A DNA stretch of 64,000 bases from an uncultured Eubacteriales bacterium (GTDB lineage: Bacteria; Bacillota; Clostridia; Oscillospirales; Butyricicoccaceae), in NCBI GenBank assembly GCA_934395135.1, contig CAKRRK010000005.1, positions 20,444 to 84,443 of the forward strand, written 5' to 3'. The notes beneath the pieces are model-generated. The model was not told where the DNA came from, searched no databases, and saw only the letters and a list, made by a program, of their open reading frames with translations. The translations under genes and the position numbers were made by a program. This document shows positions 43,890 through 52,663 of this stretch, one piece after another; positions within the stretch are counted from its first letter, which is position 1; every line of letters starts with the position of its first letter.

Positions 43890-44963
43890 ATGATGAAACA
43901 TCTTACGATTGCGGGTGCAAAAAATACTTCCGATATTTATATTGCATCCGGTCTTGCAGCGCAAACCGCTGCAAACTGCATGAAAAAATTTTCTCCGTCC
44001 AAGGTGCATATCGTAACGGACAGTCATGTCTACCCTCTGCTGTTTGAAAGCATCCGTTCCCAATTTTCCATTCCGGTTTCCAAAACAATTCTGCCAGCCG
44101 GAGAGGCACATAAAAATTTGGATGCAGTTTCCGCCATTTACCATGATCTGTGTGCCGCAGGACTTACAAGAAAAGACCTTGTGATTGCCCTTGGCGGCGG
44201 CGTGACCGGCGACATTGCCGGCTTTGCGGCCTCCTCCTTTCTTCGCGGCGTCTCCCTGTGTCAGATCCCGACCACGTTACTGGCACAGGTGGATTCTTCT
44301 GTCGGCGGAAAATGCGGTGTGGACCTGCCGGAAGGCAAAAATCTGGTAGGCGCTTTTTATCAGCCTTCTCTGGTGCTCATCGATCCGTCTGTGCTTTCCA
44401 CTCTGCCAGACACGATTTTTTCAGACGGCATGGCAGAGGTTATCAAATATGGCTGTATCCAGAATTCACAGATTCTTGCGCTGGCAGAAAAGGAAACCTT
44501 CCGGCAGCATATTGACGACATCCTTTATGAATGTGTCAAAATCAAACGGGATATAGTATCCAAAGATGAATTTGATACTGGACTCCGCATGATTTTAAAC
44601 TTTGGTCATACCATCGGCCATGCTGCGGAACGCCTTGGAAATTATACCGAACTTACACATGGGCAGGCGGTGGCCATCGGTATGGTCGCCGCGGTAAAAA
44701 TTGGCCAAGCGCTGGGCGTCGGCCCGGATGTTTCCCATCAACTGTGTTCGATTCTGCAACAGCACCATCTTCCAACAGAGCTTCCCTATCCAATTGACGA
44801 CATTTTTTGTGCCCTTCAGTCGGATAAGAAAAAAATGGCAGATACCATTCACTTTATTTTGCTGAAGGAATTGGGAAAAAGCACCATTTATCCCATCAAA
44901 ACCGACGCGCTCCTCGCTGTTATGCGAAAGGCGCTTTCACAAAGACAGGAGAAACGCATATGA
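43890..44963 (+). CDS. aroB: 3-dehydroquinate synthase
   Basis: A 357-residue NAD-dependent cyclase turning DAHP to dehydroquinate. Visible: LPAGEAHKNLD, ALGGGVTGDIAGFAAS, TTLLAQVDSSVGGKCGV, FSDGMAEVIKYG, and the Zn-ligand motif NFGHTIGHA. It starts at ATG 43890 or 43893, both near AGGAG. It overlaps aroC by four bases. Confidence 0.96.
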   Translation: MMKHLTIAGAKNTSDIYIASGLAAQTAANCMKKFSPSKVHIVTDSHVYPLLFESIRSQFSIPVSKTILPAGEAHKNLDAVSAIYHDLCAAGLTRKDLVIALGGGVTGDIAGFAASSFLRGVSLCQIPTTLLAQVDSSVGGKCGVDLPEGKNLVGAFYQPSLVLIDPSVLSTLPDTIFSDGMAEVIKYGCIQNSQILALAEKETFRQHIDDILYECVKIKRDIVSKDEFDTGLRMILNFGHTIGHAAERLGNYTELTHGQAVAIGMVAAVKIGQALGVGPDVSHQLCSILQQHHLPTELPYPIDDIFCALQSDKKKMADTIHFILLKELGKSTIYPIKTDALLAVMRKALSQRQEKRI

Positions 44964-46051
44964 GTTCTATCTGGGGAAATTTATTAAAGATTTCTATTTT
45001 CGGAGAATCCCATGGACCATGTATCGGTGCAGTTCTGGATGGATTTCCGGCGGGCATATCCATTGACGAAACCTTTATTGCATCCGAACTTTCCCGGCGG
45101 GCTCCAGGAAAAAACAAACAATCCACACCGCGTCAGGAATCCGACTTTCCAAAAATCCTTTCCGGTGTATATCAGGGAAAATCAACAGGCACGCCCATTA
45201 GTGCCGTAATTGCAAATACGGACACCCGATCCGGCGACTACCAAAATCTTTCCGCAACACCTCGTCCCGGTCACGCGGACTATACCGGTGCAATTCGGTT
45301 TCAGGGATACAACGATCCGCGGGGCGGCGGACACTTTTCCGGCAGATTAACAGCGCCGCTTACCTTTTGCGGCGCGTTGTGCAAACTATATCTGCGTACG
45401 CTCGGCATTTCCGTAGGCGCGCACATTCAGTCGATCGGTCAAATTCAGGACACGCCGTTTGACGAATGCGCGATCACCGCGGCGCAGCTGGACGTTTTGC
45501 GGAATCAGGCCTATCCGGTCATTAATCCAAAAGTTCAATCCTTTATGCTGGCGTCCATTGAGGAAGCCCGTATGGAACAAAATTCTTTGGGCGGTATCAT
45601 CGAATGCGCGGCAATCGGACTTCCTGCCGGAATCGGCAGCCCGATGATGGGAACGGTGGAAAGCCGGATTTCTTCTATTCTGTTCAATGTTCCTGCAGTG
45701 AAGGGTGTGGAATTTGGAGCCGGATTTTCCATCAGCACGCTCAAGGGCAGCGAAGCAAATGACAACTATGTTCTGGAAGGCGGAACCATTCGAACGGAAA
45801 CCAATTTTAACGGCGGTATTTTGGGTGGAATTACAACTGGGATGCCGCTGATTGTCCGCGCCGCCATCAAGCCAACCCCTTCCATCTCCCGGGCACAGCA
45901 TACTTTAAACATGCAAACGATGCAATGTGAGGCCCTCGTAATCCATGGACGGCACGATCCATGCATTGTGACCAGAGCAGCTCCAGTGATTGAAGCGGCT
46001 GTGGCAGTTTCCATTGCGGATCTAATGTTGGAGGCAAAGGGTTATGCGTGA
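44960..46051 (+). CDS. aroC: chorismate synthase
   Basis: A 363-residue FMN-dependent lyase, EPSP to chorismate. Family motifs: GESHGPCIGAVLDGFPAG, RPGHADYTGAIRF and DPRGGGHFSGRLTAP, and RHDPCIVTRAAPV near the C-terminus. It overlaps pheA by eight bases. Confidence 0.97.
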   Translation: MSSIWGNLLKISIFGESHGPCIGAVLDGFPAGISIDETFIASELSRRAPGKNKQSTPRQESDFPKILSGVYQGKSTGTPISAVIANTDTRSGDYQNLSATPRPGHADYTGAIRFQGYNDPRGGGHFSGRLTAPLTFCGALCKLYLRTLGISVGAHIQSIGQIQDTPFDECAITAAQLDVLRNQAYPVINPKVQSFMLASIEEARMEQNSLGGIIECAAIGLPAGIGSPMMGTVESRISSILFNVPAVKGVEFGAGFSISTLKGSEANDNYVLEGGTIRTETNFNGGILGGITTGMPLIVRAAIKPTPSISRAQHTLNMQTMQCEALVIHGRHDPCIVTRAAPVIEAAVAVSIADLMLEAKGYA

Positions 46052-47183
46052 TATTGACCAAATTCGTGCCGACATTACGGCAACCGACCGCAATATGAAA
46101 GAATTGTTTCTGCGCCGTATGTCTCTTGCGGAGGAGGTTGCGGACAATAAGCTTGCCAGAGGCGACAAGATTCTAAAACCGGACCGCGAGGAAGCGCTCC
46201 TTGTTTCCCTGTGTCAGGACTTGCCGGATGATTTAAAGCAAAGTTTTTCTTCCGTTTTAAAAGCAACCATACGCACCAGCCGTACGCACCAATATCAGCG
46301 TATTTTGCAGAAACATCCCGAATCTTTTTCTTTGGATATCGCGCAGCGCACGCTTTCACCGAAAAATGTTTTTTACCAGGGAATGCCTGCTTCCTATCAA
46401 TACGGGGCGGCGAAGCAACTGTTTCCCAAGGCGAACCTTTATGCTGCGGAAACCTTTGAACAGGTTTTTCAGAAGGTATCTGCCAAGGAGGCGGATGTGG
46501 GAATTGTCCCGGTAGAAAATTCCACTGCAGGCGCCATCAACGAAGTATATGACCTTTTGATAAAGTATAATTTACATATTTCCCATTCTATTATTATGCG
46601 CATACAGCATTGTCTCGCCGCAGCAAAGGGAACCGCTTTCTCGGATATAAATACAGTATATTCTCATCCGCAGGCACTCGGACAATGCCAGAACTTTCTC
46701 GCCGCCCACCAGTTTGAAGCACAGGCTATGAGCAATACGGCGGTGGCAGCACATTTCATCGCCCAAGGACATGACCGCTGCGGCGCGGCGATTTGTTCCG
46801 AAGCGGCGGCAGACTTTTATGGTCTGGTTCCGTTGCGCCTGCAAATAAATGACGGCGAATACAATCAAACCAGATTTATTGCTGTAACCCGGGAACTGAC
46901 GGCGGCGGACACAGACAACCGTATCAGCCTTATGTTTACACTGCCTCATACCACCGGATCCCTTTCCTCTGCCTTATCTATTTTTTCCGATTATGAATCC
47001 AACTTGACGGAAATTCATTCTCGTCCTTTGGCGGAGACGCCCTGGACGTTTCGCTTTTATGTTGATTTTACCGGAAACATTTTGCATTATCCAACCCGGT
47101 GCCTGCTTTATCAATTGTTCGAAGAACTTCCGGAAGTACGTCTTCTGGGCTGTTATTCCGTTTCGCATTGTGACAAGGAGTAA
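46044..47183 (+). CDS. pheA: chorismate mutase-prephenate dehydratase (P-protein)
   Basis: A 379-residue bifunctional enzyme making phenylpyruvate. An AroQ-class chorismate mutase (1-90) is followed by prephenate dehydratase (105-285; VPVENSTAGAINEVYDLL; TRF catalytic motif in Q-T-R-F-I-A-V) and an ACT domain (292-379). In the ACT domain the Phe-binding motifs usually written GALV and ESRP read GSLS and HSRP, so Phe feedback may differ. It is the branch gene, fitting the Phe T-box. Confidence 0.95.
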   Translation: MRDIDQIRADITATDRNMKELFLRRMSLAEEVADNKLARGDKILKPDREEALLVSLCQDLPDDLKQSFSSVLKATIRTSRTHQYQRILQKHPESFSLDIAQRTLSPKNVFYQGMPASYQYGAAKQLFPKANLYAAETFEQVFQKVSAKEADVGIVPVENSTAGAINEVYDLLIKYNLHISHSIIMRIQHCLAAAKGTAFSDINTVYSHPQALGQCQNFLAAHQFEAQAMSNTAVAAHFIAQGHDRCGAAICSEAAADFYGLVPLRLQINDGEYNQTRFIAVTRELTAADTDNRISLMFTLPHTTGSLSSALSIFSDYESNLTEIHSRPLAETPWTFRFYVDFTGNILHYPTRCLLYQLFEELPEVRLLGCYSVSHCDKE

Positions 47184-47192
47184 TTCTGCACT

Positions 47193-48458
47193 ATGAAAAT
47201 TCAACCAATTCATCATATTCAAAAAACGCTTCGCGTCCCTGGCGACAAATCCATCTCCCATCGGGCGATTATGCTTGGTGCTCTTGCGGATGGCGTTTCG
47301 CAGTTCCACGGTTTTCTATTGGGGGAAGATTGCCTGTCTACCATTGCCTGTTTCCGGCAAATGGGCGTGTCGATTGCTTTGGAGGGCGACACAGTAACTG
47401 TTCATGGCGCAGGTCTTTCCGGTTTGACTCCCCCCAAGGATATTCTGTATACCGGAAATTCCGGAACAACTACCCGGCTGATGGCCGGTATTCTCGCCGG
47501 CCAGCCATTTGACAGCATCATTACCGGTGATTCTTCCATTGCGCAGCGCCCTATGGCCCGCATTATTTCTCCTCTTCGGCAGATGGGGGCGCATATTTCC
47601 GGAAGAGAAGAAAAGTTCTGTCCCCTTGTTATCAAAGGCAGCCGGCTCTCCGGCATAGAGTATCGATTGCCTGTCGCCAGCGCCCAATTAAAGTCCTGTC
47701 TTTTGCTGGCCGGATTATTCGCCCATGGAAAAACCCGGCTTATTGAACCTGCTCCGAGCCGCAACCATACTGAGATTATGCTGCGGCAAATGGGGGCGGA
47801 AGTGCGGTCGGAAGATACCTCTGTGCTATTAACGCCTCCTCCATGTCTTTCTCCCCTTTCCTTTACCATTCCCGGGGATATTTCTTCCGCCGCTTTTTTC
47901 ATTGTGGCGGCGCTGATCACAAAGGATTCGGAAATCACCATTGAGCATGTAGGAATCAATCCTACCCGAACCGGAATTTTGGATGTATTGCAGGAAATGG
48001 GCGCTGACATTACGCTGAAAAACTGCCAGACAACGGGAGAACCGGTATGTGATATTGTCGCTCGTTCTTCTACGTTGCATGGTACCGTAATCGGCGGCAA
48101 TATCATCCCGCGACTGATTGACGAACTTCCCATTTTAGCGGTGGCGGCGGCATTTGCGCAGGGAGAAACCATTATCTCTGATGCAGCCGAATTGAAGGTA
48201 AAAGAATCCAACCGAATCACGGCAATGGTTTCGGAGCTTTCCAAAGCCGGCGTCTGTGTGCAGGAAACGGCGGACGGCATGAAAATTCAAGGCGGCGCGC
48301 CGGTGCAGGCCGGGGTTTTTGACAGTTATCATGATCATCGAATCGCTATGAGTATGGCAGTGCTGGCGCTTGGCGCGGATGGATGTTCGGAATTGCAGCA
48401 TGCAGATGTTGTCTCCATTTCCTATCCAGGCTTTTTTGATATTCTCAATACGCTTTAG
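47193..48458 (+). CDS. aroA: 3-phosphoshikimate 1-carboxyvinyltransferase
   Basis: A 421-residue EPSP synthase. Motifs: VPGDKSISHRAIML, YTGNSGTTTRLMAG (PEP-binding), DSSIAQRPMARI, and DELPILAVAAAFA...KESNRITAM. Normal length for the family; class by glyphosate sensitivity cannot be assigned firmly. Confidence 0.96.
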   Translation: MKIQPIHHIQKTLRVPGDKSISHRAIMLGALADGVSQFHGFLLGEDCLSTIACFRQMGVSIALEGDTVTVHGAGLSGLTPPKDILYTGNSGTTTRLMAGILAGQPFDSIITGDSSIAQRPMARIISPLRQMGAHISGREEKFCPLVIKGSRLSGIEYRLPVASAQLKSCLLLAGLFAHGKTRLIEPAPSRNHTEIMLRQMGAEVRSEDTSVLLTPPPCLSPLSFTIPGDISSAAFFIVAALITKDSEITIEHVGINPTRTGILDVLQEMGADITLKNCQTTGEPVCDIVARSSTLHGTVIGGNIIPRLIDELPILAVAAAFAQGETIISDAAELKVKESNRITAMVSELSKAGVCVQETADGMKIQGGAPVQAGVFDSYHDHRIAMSMAVLALGADGCSELQHADVVSISYPGFFDILNTL

Positions 48459-48472
48459 GTGGTGAATCTTTT

Positions 48473-49858
48473 ATGCGGTTAACCTTTGATGAATTTAAGA
48501 ACTTTACCCCTTGCAAAGACACATACGGTTTGTTTGGCTATCCTCTGGGGCATACGATGTCTCCGGAACTTCACCAGGATCTGTTTAAAAGTTATGGATA
48601 CGATGCGGATTACTACGCCATCGAAGTGCCGCCGGAGCATTTGGAAGAAGCTTATCGCCTTGCCCGGGAAAAATTATGCGGATTTAATGTTACCATTCCT
48701 TATAAAAAGGATATCCTTCCCCTTTTGGATGAAATCCAGGAAGAGGCCCGCTTATTAAACAGCGTAAACACGGTTCACTTTGACCATGGCATCAGCCATG
48801 GTTACAACACGGATCTTCTTGGCTTTACCGCCTCCCTGCAACGGGATGAAATCTCCCTGTCCGGCAAAACTGTTTTGCTCATAGGCTATGGCGGAGCAGC
48901 ATCTGTGATGGGACTGCACTGTGCTTCCAAATGCGGTACTCTTTATATTACCGGACGCAATCCGGAAAAAGCCTCCCGCCTTGCCCGGGATTTGCGGACT
49001 AAAACAGGAAACAGCCGCATCTTTTCCGTTGCTCCGGACGCGCTTCCGGAAGGAATCGATGTTCTTGTGAATGGAACCCCCATCGGCATGTATCCCAAGG
49101 AAGGAGTCTGTCCGCTTTCTGCGGTTCCATCCAATATTGTTTATGCATTTGATGCCATCTACAATCCCCCTATGACACAGCTTCTGCAAAAAAGCCGCAA
49201 AATAAAGGCAAAGTACCGCGACGGCCTGTATATGCTGCTGATGCAGGGCGCCAAAGCCCAGGAAATCTGGACAGGGCATGCTGTGGATGCCGCAGTTTGC
49301 GATAAACTGTTGTTAAAGCTATATGGAGAAATGGCCTTAAAGCGCCTGCAGTCCATTCACAAGAAACAAAACATTGTATTATGCGGTTATATGGGCAGCG
49401 GAAAAACTACCATCGGCAAAAAGCTGGCAAAAGCCTTATCGCTTCCCTTTGTAGACGCGGATCTTTATCTGGAGCAGCAAGAAGGAACCTCCATTCCAGA
49501 AATATTCGATACAAAAGGAGAAGGCTATTTCCGGGATTTGGAAAGCCGCTGTATCCGGCAACTTGCCGCACGAAGCGGAACGGTCATTGCACTGGGCGGC
49601 GGCGCGGTGCTGCGCCGCGAAAATGCAGCGGCGATAAAGAAAACCGGGCTGCTGGTGTTTTTAAACACTCCCTTTGACAAAATTATGAAAAACCTTTCTT
49701 ATGATCATTCCCGTCCGATGCTAAAAGCAGAAAACCGGGAAGAGCGCATCCGCACCCTATACCAGGAACGAAAAAAAATATACCACCGTGTTTCTGATTT
49801 CTCCGTATCTTCTCAGAGTATTAAAGGAAACATTTTTCAAATTCTGAAAAACATTTAA
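48473..49858 (+). CDS. aroEK: shikimate dehydrogenase-shikimate kinase fusion
   Basis: A 461-residue bifunctional protein. Residues 1-285 are AroE: GYPLGHTMSPELH (shikimate binding), NVTIPYKKD with the catalytic Lys, NTD Asp, NADP-binding IGYGGAASV, and MLLMQGAKAQEIWTG near the end. Residues about 300-461 are AroK: P-loop GYMGSGKTTIGK, DADLYLEQQEGTSIPEIF, FRDLESR, IALGGGAVL and the lid SYDHSRPML. There is no stop or frameshift between them. It would carry out dehydroshikimate to shikimate-3-phosphate as one polypeptide; aroA, next upstream, takes the product. Confidence 0.95.
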   Translation: MRLTFDEFKNFTPCKDTYGLFGYPLGHTMSPELHQDLFKSYGYDADYYAIEVPPEHLEEAYRLAREKLCGFNVTIPYKKDILPLLDEIQEEARLLNSVNTVHFDHGISHGYNTDLLGFTASLQRDEISLSGKTVLLIGYGGAASVMGLHCASKCGTLYITGRNPEKASRLARDLRTKTGNSRIFSVAPDALPEGIDVLVNGTPIGMYPKEGVCPLSAVPSNIVYAFDAIYNPPMTQLLQKSRKIKAKYRDGLYMLLMQGAKAQEIWTGHAVDAAVCDKLLLKLYGEMALKRLQSIHKKQNIVLCGYMGSGKTTIGKKLAKALSLPFVDADLYLEQQEGTSIPEIFDTKGEGYFRDLESRCIRQLAARSGTVIALGGGAVLRRENAAAIKKTGLLVFLNTPFDKIMKNLSYDHSRPMLKAENREERIRTLYQERKKIYHRVSDFSVSSQSIKGNIFQILKNI

Positions 49859-49865
49859 CCCCCTT

Positions 49866-49899
49866 TCCCGGTTATCTCAAATAACCGGGATCCTTTTTT
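49866..49899 (+). terminator. terminator of the aro operon
   Basis: TCCCGGTTAT/ATAACCGGGA with a 5-nt loop, followed by TCCTTTTTT. Confidence 0.9.
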
Positions 49900-49966
49900 C
49901 CAGTCTACGCAGCGTAGATTGCTTTTGGACGCAAAGCACGGTAAACTATATCCGAGGTGAAAAATT

Positions 49967-50578
49967 ATGGATTATGAAAAAATCGGCCGTCTGATCTTAC
50001 AGCTCCGCAAAGAAAAAGGACTGACACAACAGCAAATCGCCGAACAATTATGCGTCAGCAATAAAACCATTTCCAAGTGGGAATGCGGGCTTGGATGTCC
50101 GGATCTTTCCCTCTGGAAGCAGCTTTCGTCCATTCTCGGCGCCGATATTTTAAAATTGATGCAGGGGGAACTGACTCCAAATCCACCAGATGCCGGAAAA
50201 ATAGAGCGCGTACGATTTTTGGTTTGTCCTTTGTGCGGCAACATCCTGACCTACACTGGAAACGCGTCTGTTTCATGCTGCGGCAGACCGCTGAATCCCT
50301 GTTCTCCTTCTGCCTGCGACGACGAACATCTTCCGGTCATCGAACCCAGCGATTTGGAGCATTATATTACGCTGCACCATCCAATGCGAAAAGACCATTA
50401 TATTTCTTTTGCCGCCTGGGTATGCAACGATCGTCTTTCCTTTGTCCGACTGTATCCGGAACAAAGTCCTGCGTTTCGTCTTCCTTTAACCGGACGCGGC
50501 GGCTCTCTGTACCTTTATTGTACAAACCATGGGTTATTTCAGGCCGTGATCCGCAATAAACCCGGCTCCATTGTATAA
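49967..50578 (+). CDS. XRE-type HTH fused to a complete desulfoferrodoxin domain
   Basis: A 203-residue protein. Residues 5-60 are an XRE HTH (KGLTQQQIAEQLCVSNKTIS). Residues 85-110 give the desulforedoxin-like site C87-P-L-C90...C104-C105. Residues 120-195 match the superoxide-reductase domain, with all five iron ligands of that fold in place: H121 (EHLPVI), H138 (HHPM), H144 (DHYISF), C185 and H188 (CTNHGLF). It could be an oxygen- or superoxide-sensing regulator or a scavenger that also binds DNA. RBS GAGGTG. It stands alone between two terminators. Confidence 0.88.
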   Translation: MDYEKIGRLILQLRKEKGLTQQQIAEQLCVSNKTISKWECGLGCPDLSLWKQLSSILGADILKLMQGELTPNPPDAGKIERVRFLVCPLCGNILTYTGNASVSCCGRPLNPCSPSACDDEHLPVIEPSDLEHYITLHHPMRKDHYISFAAWVCNDRLSFVRLYPEQSPAFRLPLTGRGGSLYLYCTNHGLFQAVIRNKPGSIV

Positions 50579-50610
50579 TCTTTGTTGGGCTTGTTTGCTA
50601 CTTTTTCATA

Positions 50611-50648
50611 AAAAAACACTTTCCAAAAAATCGGAAAGTGTTTTTTTA
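50611..50648. terminator. terminator after HTH-desulfoferrodoxin gene
   Basis: AACACTTTCC/GGAAAGTGTT with A/T runs on both sides; it separates two convergent genes. Confidence 0.9.
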
Positions 50649-50686
50649 TTTTCCTTGAACCACTGCGATCCTGTCTGGGGTTCCCT

Positions 50687-51772
50687 TTAAACCGGTCCGG
50701 TTTTCTCTTCCGGAATAAGATATCGTTCCAAGTTATCTACCGTGATTTCAGAAAGGCAATCCATCGTTTCTATCGAAAGCGCAGCAAGGTATGGCTCCAT
50801 ATACGATGTCAAATCCGTCAACGCATCTGCAATTTCATCATAAATGCATGTTTTGGTCAAAGAACCCTGGGGGTGGTACAAAACGCTCATATCCAGCGGC
50901 AACCGTTGGATAATATGCCAGCCGGCGCTGCTCTCCACGATCCCGGAGTATTCTCCTTCCTGAAGCAATACCGCGGTATTCACAAATTCCGGGATCAAGT
51001 GCTCGTCCCTTGCAAACGTATATCCTTCGGGATAGGCCTGCATACCGCCGTCTTCGCCGTACAGAGATAGTAACGTGTCAAAGCTTTCTCCTGCTTGCAG
51101 TTTTTCGTATATACTTTGGATAAGCACTTCTTTTTCCCGCATTTTTTCCGCAGACAGTGCGCTTCCTCCCTCATCCGTTCCCCGGATAAAAATTTGTTTT
51201 GCTCTGTAATATTCAGAGAGGTAGCGATTCTTCACCACTTCATCCGTTACTTTGACGATCCCATTCTCCCCATACAACTGCTCCTTTATTTGATCCAATT
51301 CCGCGGCAATTGTTAAAATCTTTTCATACTGTTCCGGTGTTTGTCCAATCTGCGCGAGAAATTCCCGGTAGACTGCTTCCCCGCCGCACACCTGTTTTTG
51401 CATTGCGATGGTGTCTCTGACAGCTGCCGCATCCTCCTCCGAAAATTTCAGTCCCAAATCATTCATTGCAACAGGCACGGCTTTTTCGTATTGAATTTGC
51501 CGGATCGCACTGTTGACGAGCAACGTCTGGTACCGGGAACTTTCCCACATTCTTTCGCTGCTCCCAAACTGTTCTGCATACGCTTCTTCATATTGTGGTT
51601 TTAAATAGGCCATATATGAAGCAAGCAGAGAGGCTGGAACCGCTTCCCCGTTTATTTTCATGACAACCATGGAAGCATCCGCCGGCTGCCGGCTGCCATG
51701 TTCCCCGCCGCAGCCGGCAAACATCCCAGCTAGCATGCCCCACATACAAAGTACAGCAATTATCTTTTTCAT
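50687..51772 (-). CDS. PrsA/SurA-like foldase lipoprotein
   Basis: A 361-residue lipoprotein with a type II signal peptide and lipobox (M-F-A-G-C, Cys about residue 21). SurA-N-like helical region (40-180) and a parvulin-type peptidyl-prolyl isomerase domain (about 185-300; RAKQIFIRGTDE; ESSAGWHIIQRL at its end). It would help exported proteins fold at the outer face of the membrane. Start at ATG 51772 after GGGAGAAGG. Confidence 0.85.
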   Translation of the reverse strand: MKKIIAVLCMWGMLAGMFAGCGGEHGSRQPADASMVVMKINGEAVPASLLASYMAYLKPQYEEAYAEQFGSSERMWESSRYQTLLVNSAIRQIQYEKAVPVAMNDLGLKFSEEDAAAVRDTIAMQKQVCGGEAVYREFLAQIGQTPEQYEKILTIAAELDQIKEQLYGENGIVKVTDEVVKNRYLSEYYRAKQIFIRGTDEGGSALSAEKMREKEVLIQSIYEKLQAGESFDTLLSLYGEDGGMQAYPEGYTFARDEHLIPEFVNTAVLLQEGEYSGIVESSAGWHIIQRLPLDMSVLYHPQGSLTKTCIYDEIADALTDLTSYMEPYLAALSIETMDCLSEITVDNLERYLIPEEKTGPV

Positions 51773-51870
51773 ACCTTCTCCCAAGCTATCGTTTCTTTTG
51801 CGCCACGAGAAATATCCGTGATAATGCGGGGCAAACAGCCTTCTGCCAAAGAAAGCTGTTTGTCTGTTGT

Positions 51871-52644
51871 TTACTGCATAAATTTTCCGCCGGTAATAAA
51901 CTGAAGGGTGCCGGTCATATAACTGTTCTTTTCGCTGGCAAGAAAGGCAACCAGTTCCGCAATTTCCTCCGGCTTTGCTGCCCTTCGCTTTGGTACCGTC
52001 TGCAGCAATTCTTCCATCAATTCATCAAAGGTTTTTCCCTGTTCTGCAGCCTGCTCCGCAATACCGCGGCGAAGCAGCGGCGTATCAATATAACTTGGCG
52101 CTATGGCATTCACAGTAATGTCATATTCCGCGAGTTCCAGCGCCAAAATCTGCGTCAGCATAGCAACCGCAGATTTTGAAATGCTGTACGGTCCGTTTGC
52201 ATATTCGCCAATCCGGCCTGCCTGCGAGGCAGTATTGACAATTCTTCCATAATTTTGCTCCATCATAATCTTAGCAATCGCCTGCGACATCAAAAAAGCG
52301 CCTTTCGCATTCACTTCCATCGAAATCTCCCAAGCTGCTTCGTCAATATCTTTCAGCAAGCCGGCACGTACCATGCCGGCATTATTGCATAGAATGTCGA
52401 TTCGTCCAAACCGCTCCATAATTTGAGCAACTGCTTTGTCAATGGCGGTTTTATCCGTAATATTCAATTTTACCGCCAGCCCTTTCCGTCCAAGAGTTTC
52501 TACCATAGAAATGGTTTCCTTTGCGCCCTCTTCGTTCATATCAATGGCCACAATGTCCGCGCCATACCCTGCCATTGTCAGACAAAACTGCCGGCCAATG
52601 CCGCTTGCGCCGCCGGTAATAACTGCAACTCGATTCTGTAACAT
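51871..52644 (-). CDS. short-chain dehydrogenase/reductase
   Basis: A 257-residue classical SDR. NAD(P)-binding TGGASGIG (residues 10-17), DMNEEG indicating a D-type (NAD-preferring) end to beta-2, NNAG near residue 87, catalytic S-Y-K with Y154-S-I-S-K158 (GPYSISKSAV). It is last in the sugar-utilisation operon, 19 bp after the permease, so it probably oxidises a sugar or polyol taken up by it. Confidence 0.93.
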   Translation of the reverse strand: MLQNRVAVITGGASGIGRQFCLTMAGYGADIVAIDMNEEGAKETISMVETLGRKGLAVKLNITDKTAIDKAVAQIMERFGRIDILCNNAGMVRAGLLKDIDEAAWEISMEVNAKGAFLMSQAIAKIMMEQNYGRIVNTASQAGRIGEYANGPYSISKSAVAMLTQILALELAEYDITVNAIAPSYIDTPLLRRGIAEQAAEQGKTFDELMEELLQTVPKRRAAKPEEIAELVAFLASEKNSYMTGTLQFITGGKFMQ

Positions 52645-52663
52645 ATCTATTTCCTCCTGAAAC

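Noticed and set aside
47402..48280. Long minus-strand ORF opposite aroA
   Set aside because: Shadow of aroA codon use; low-complexity content with no motif.
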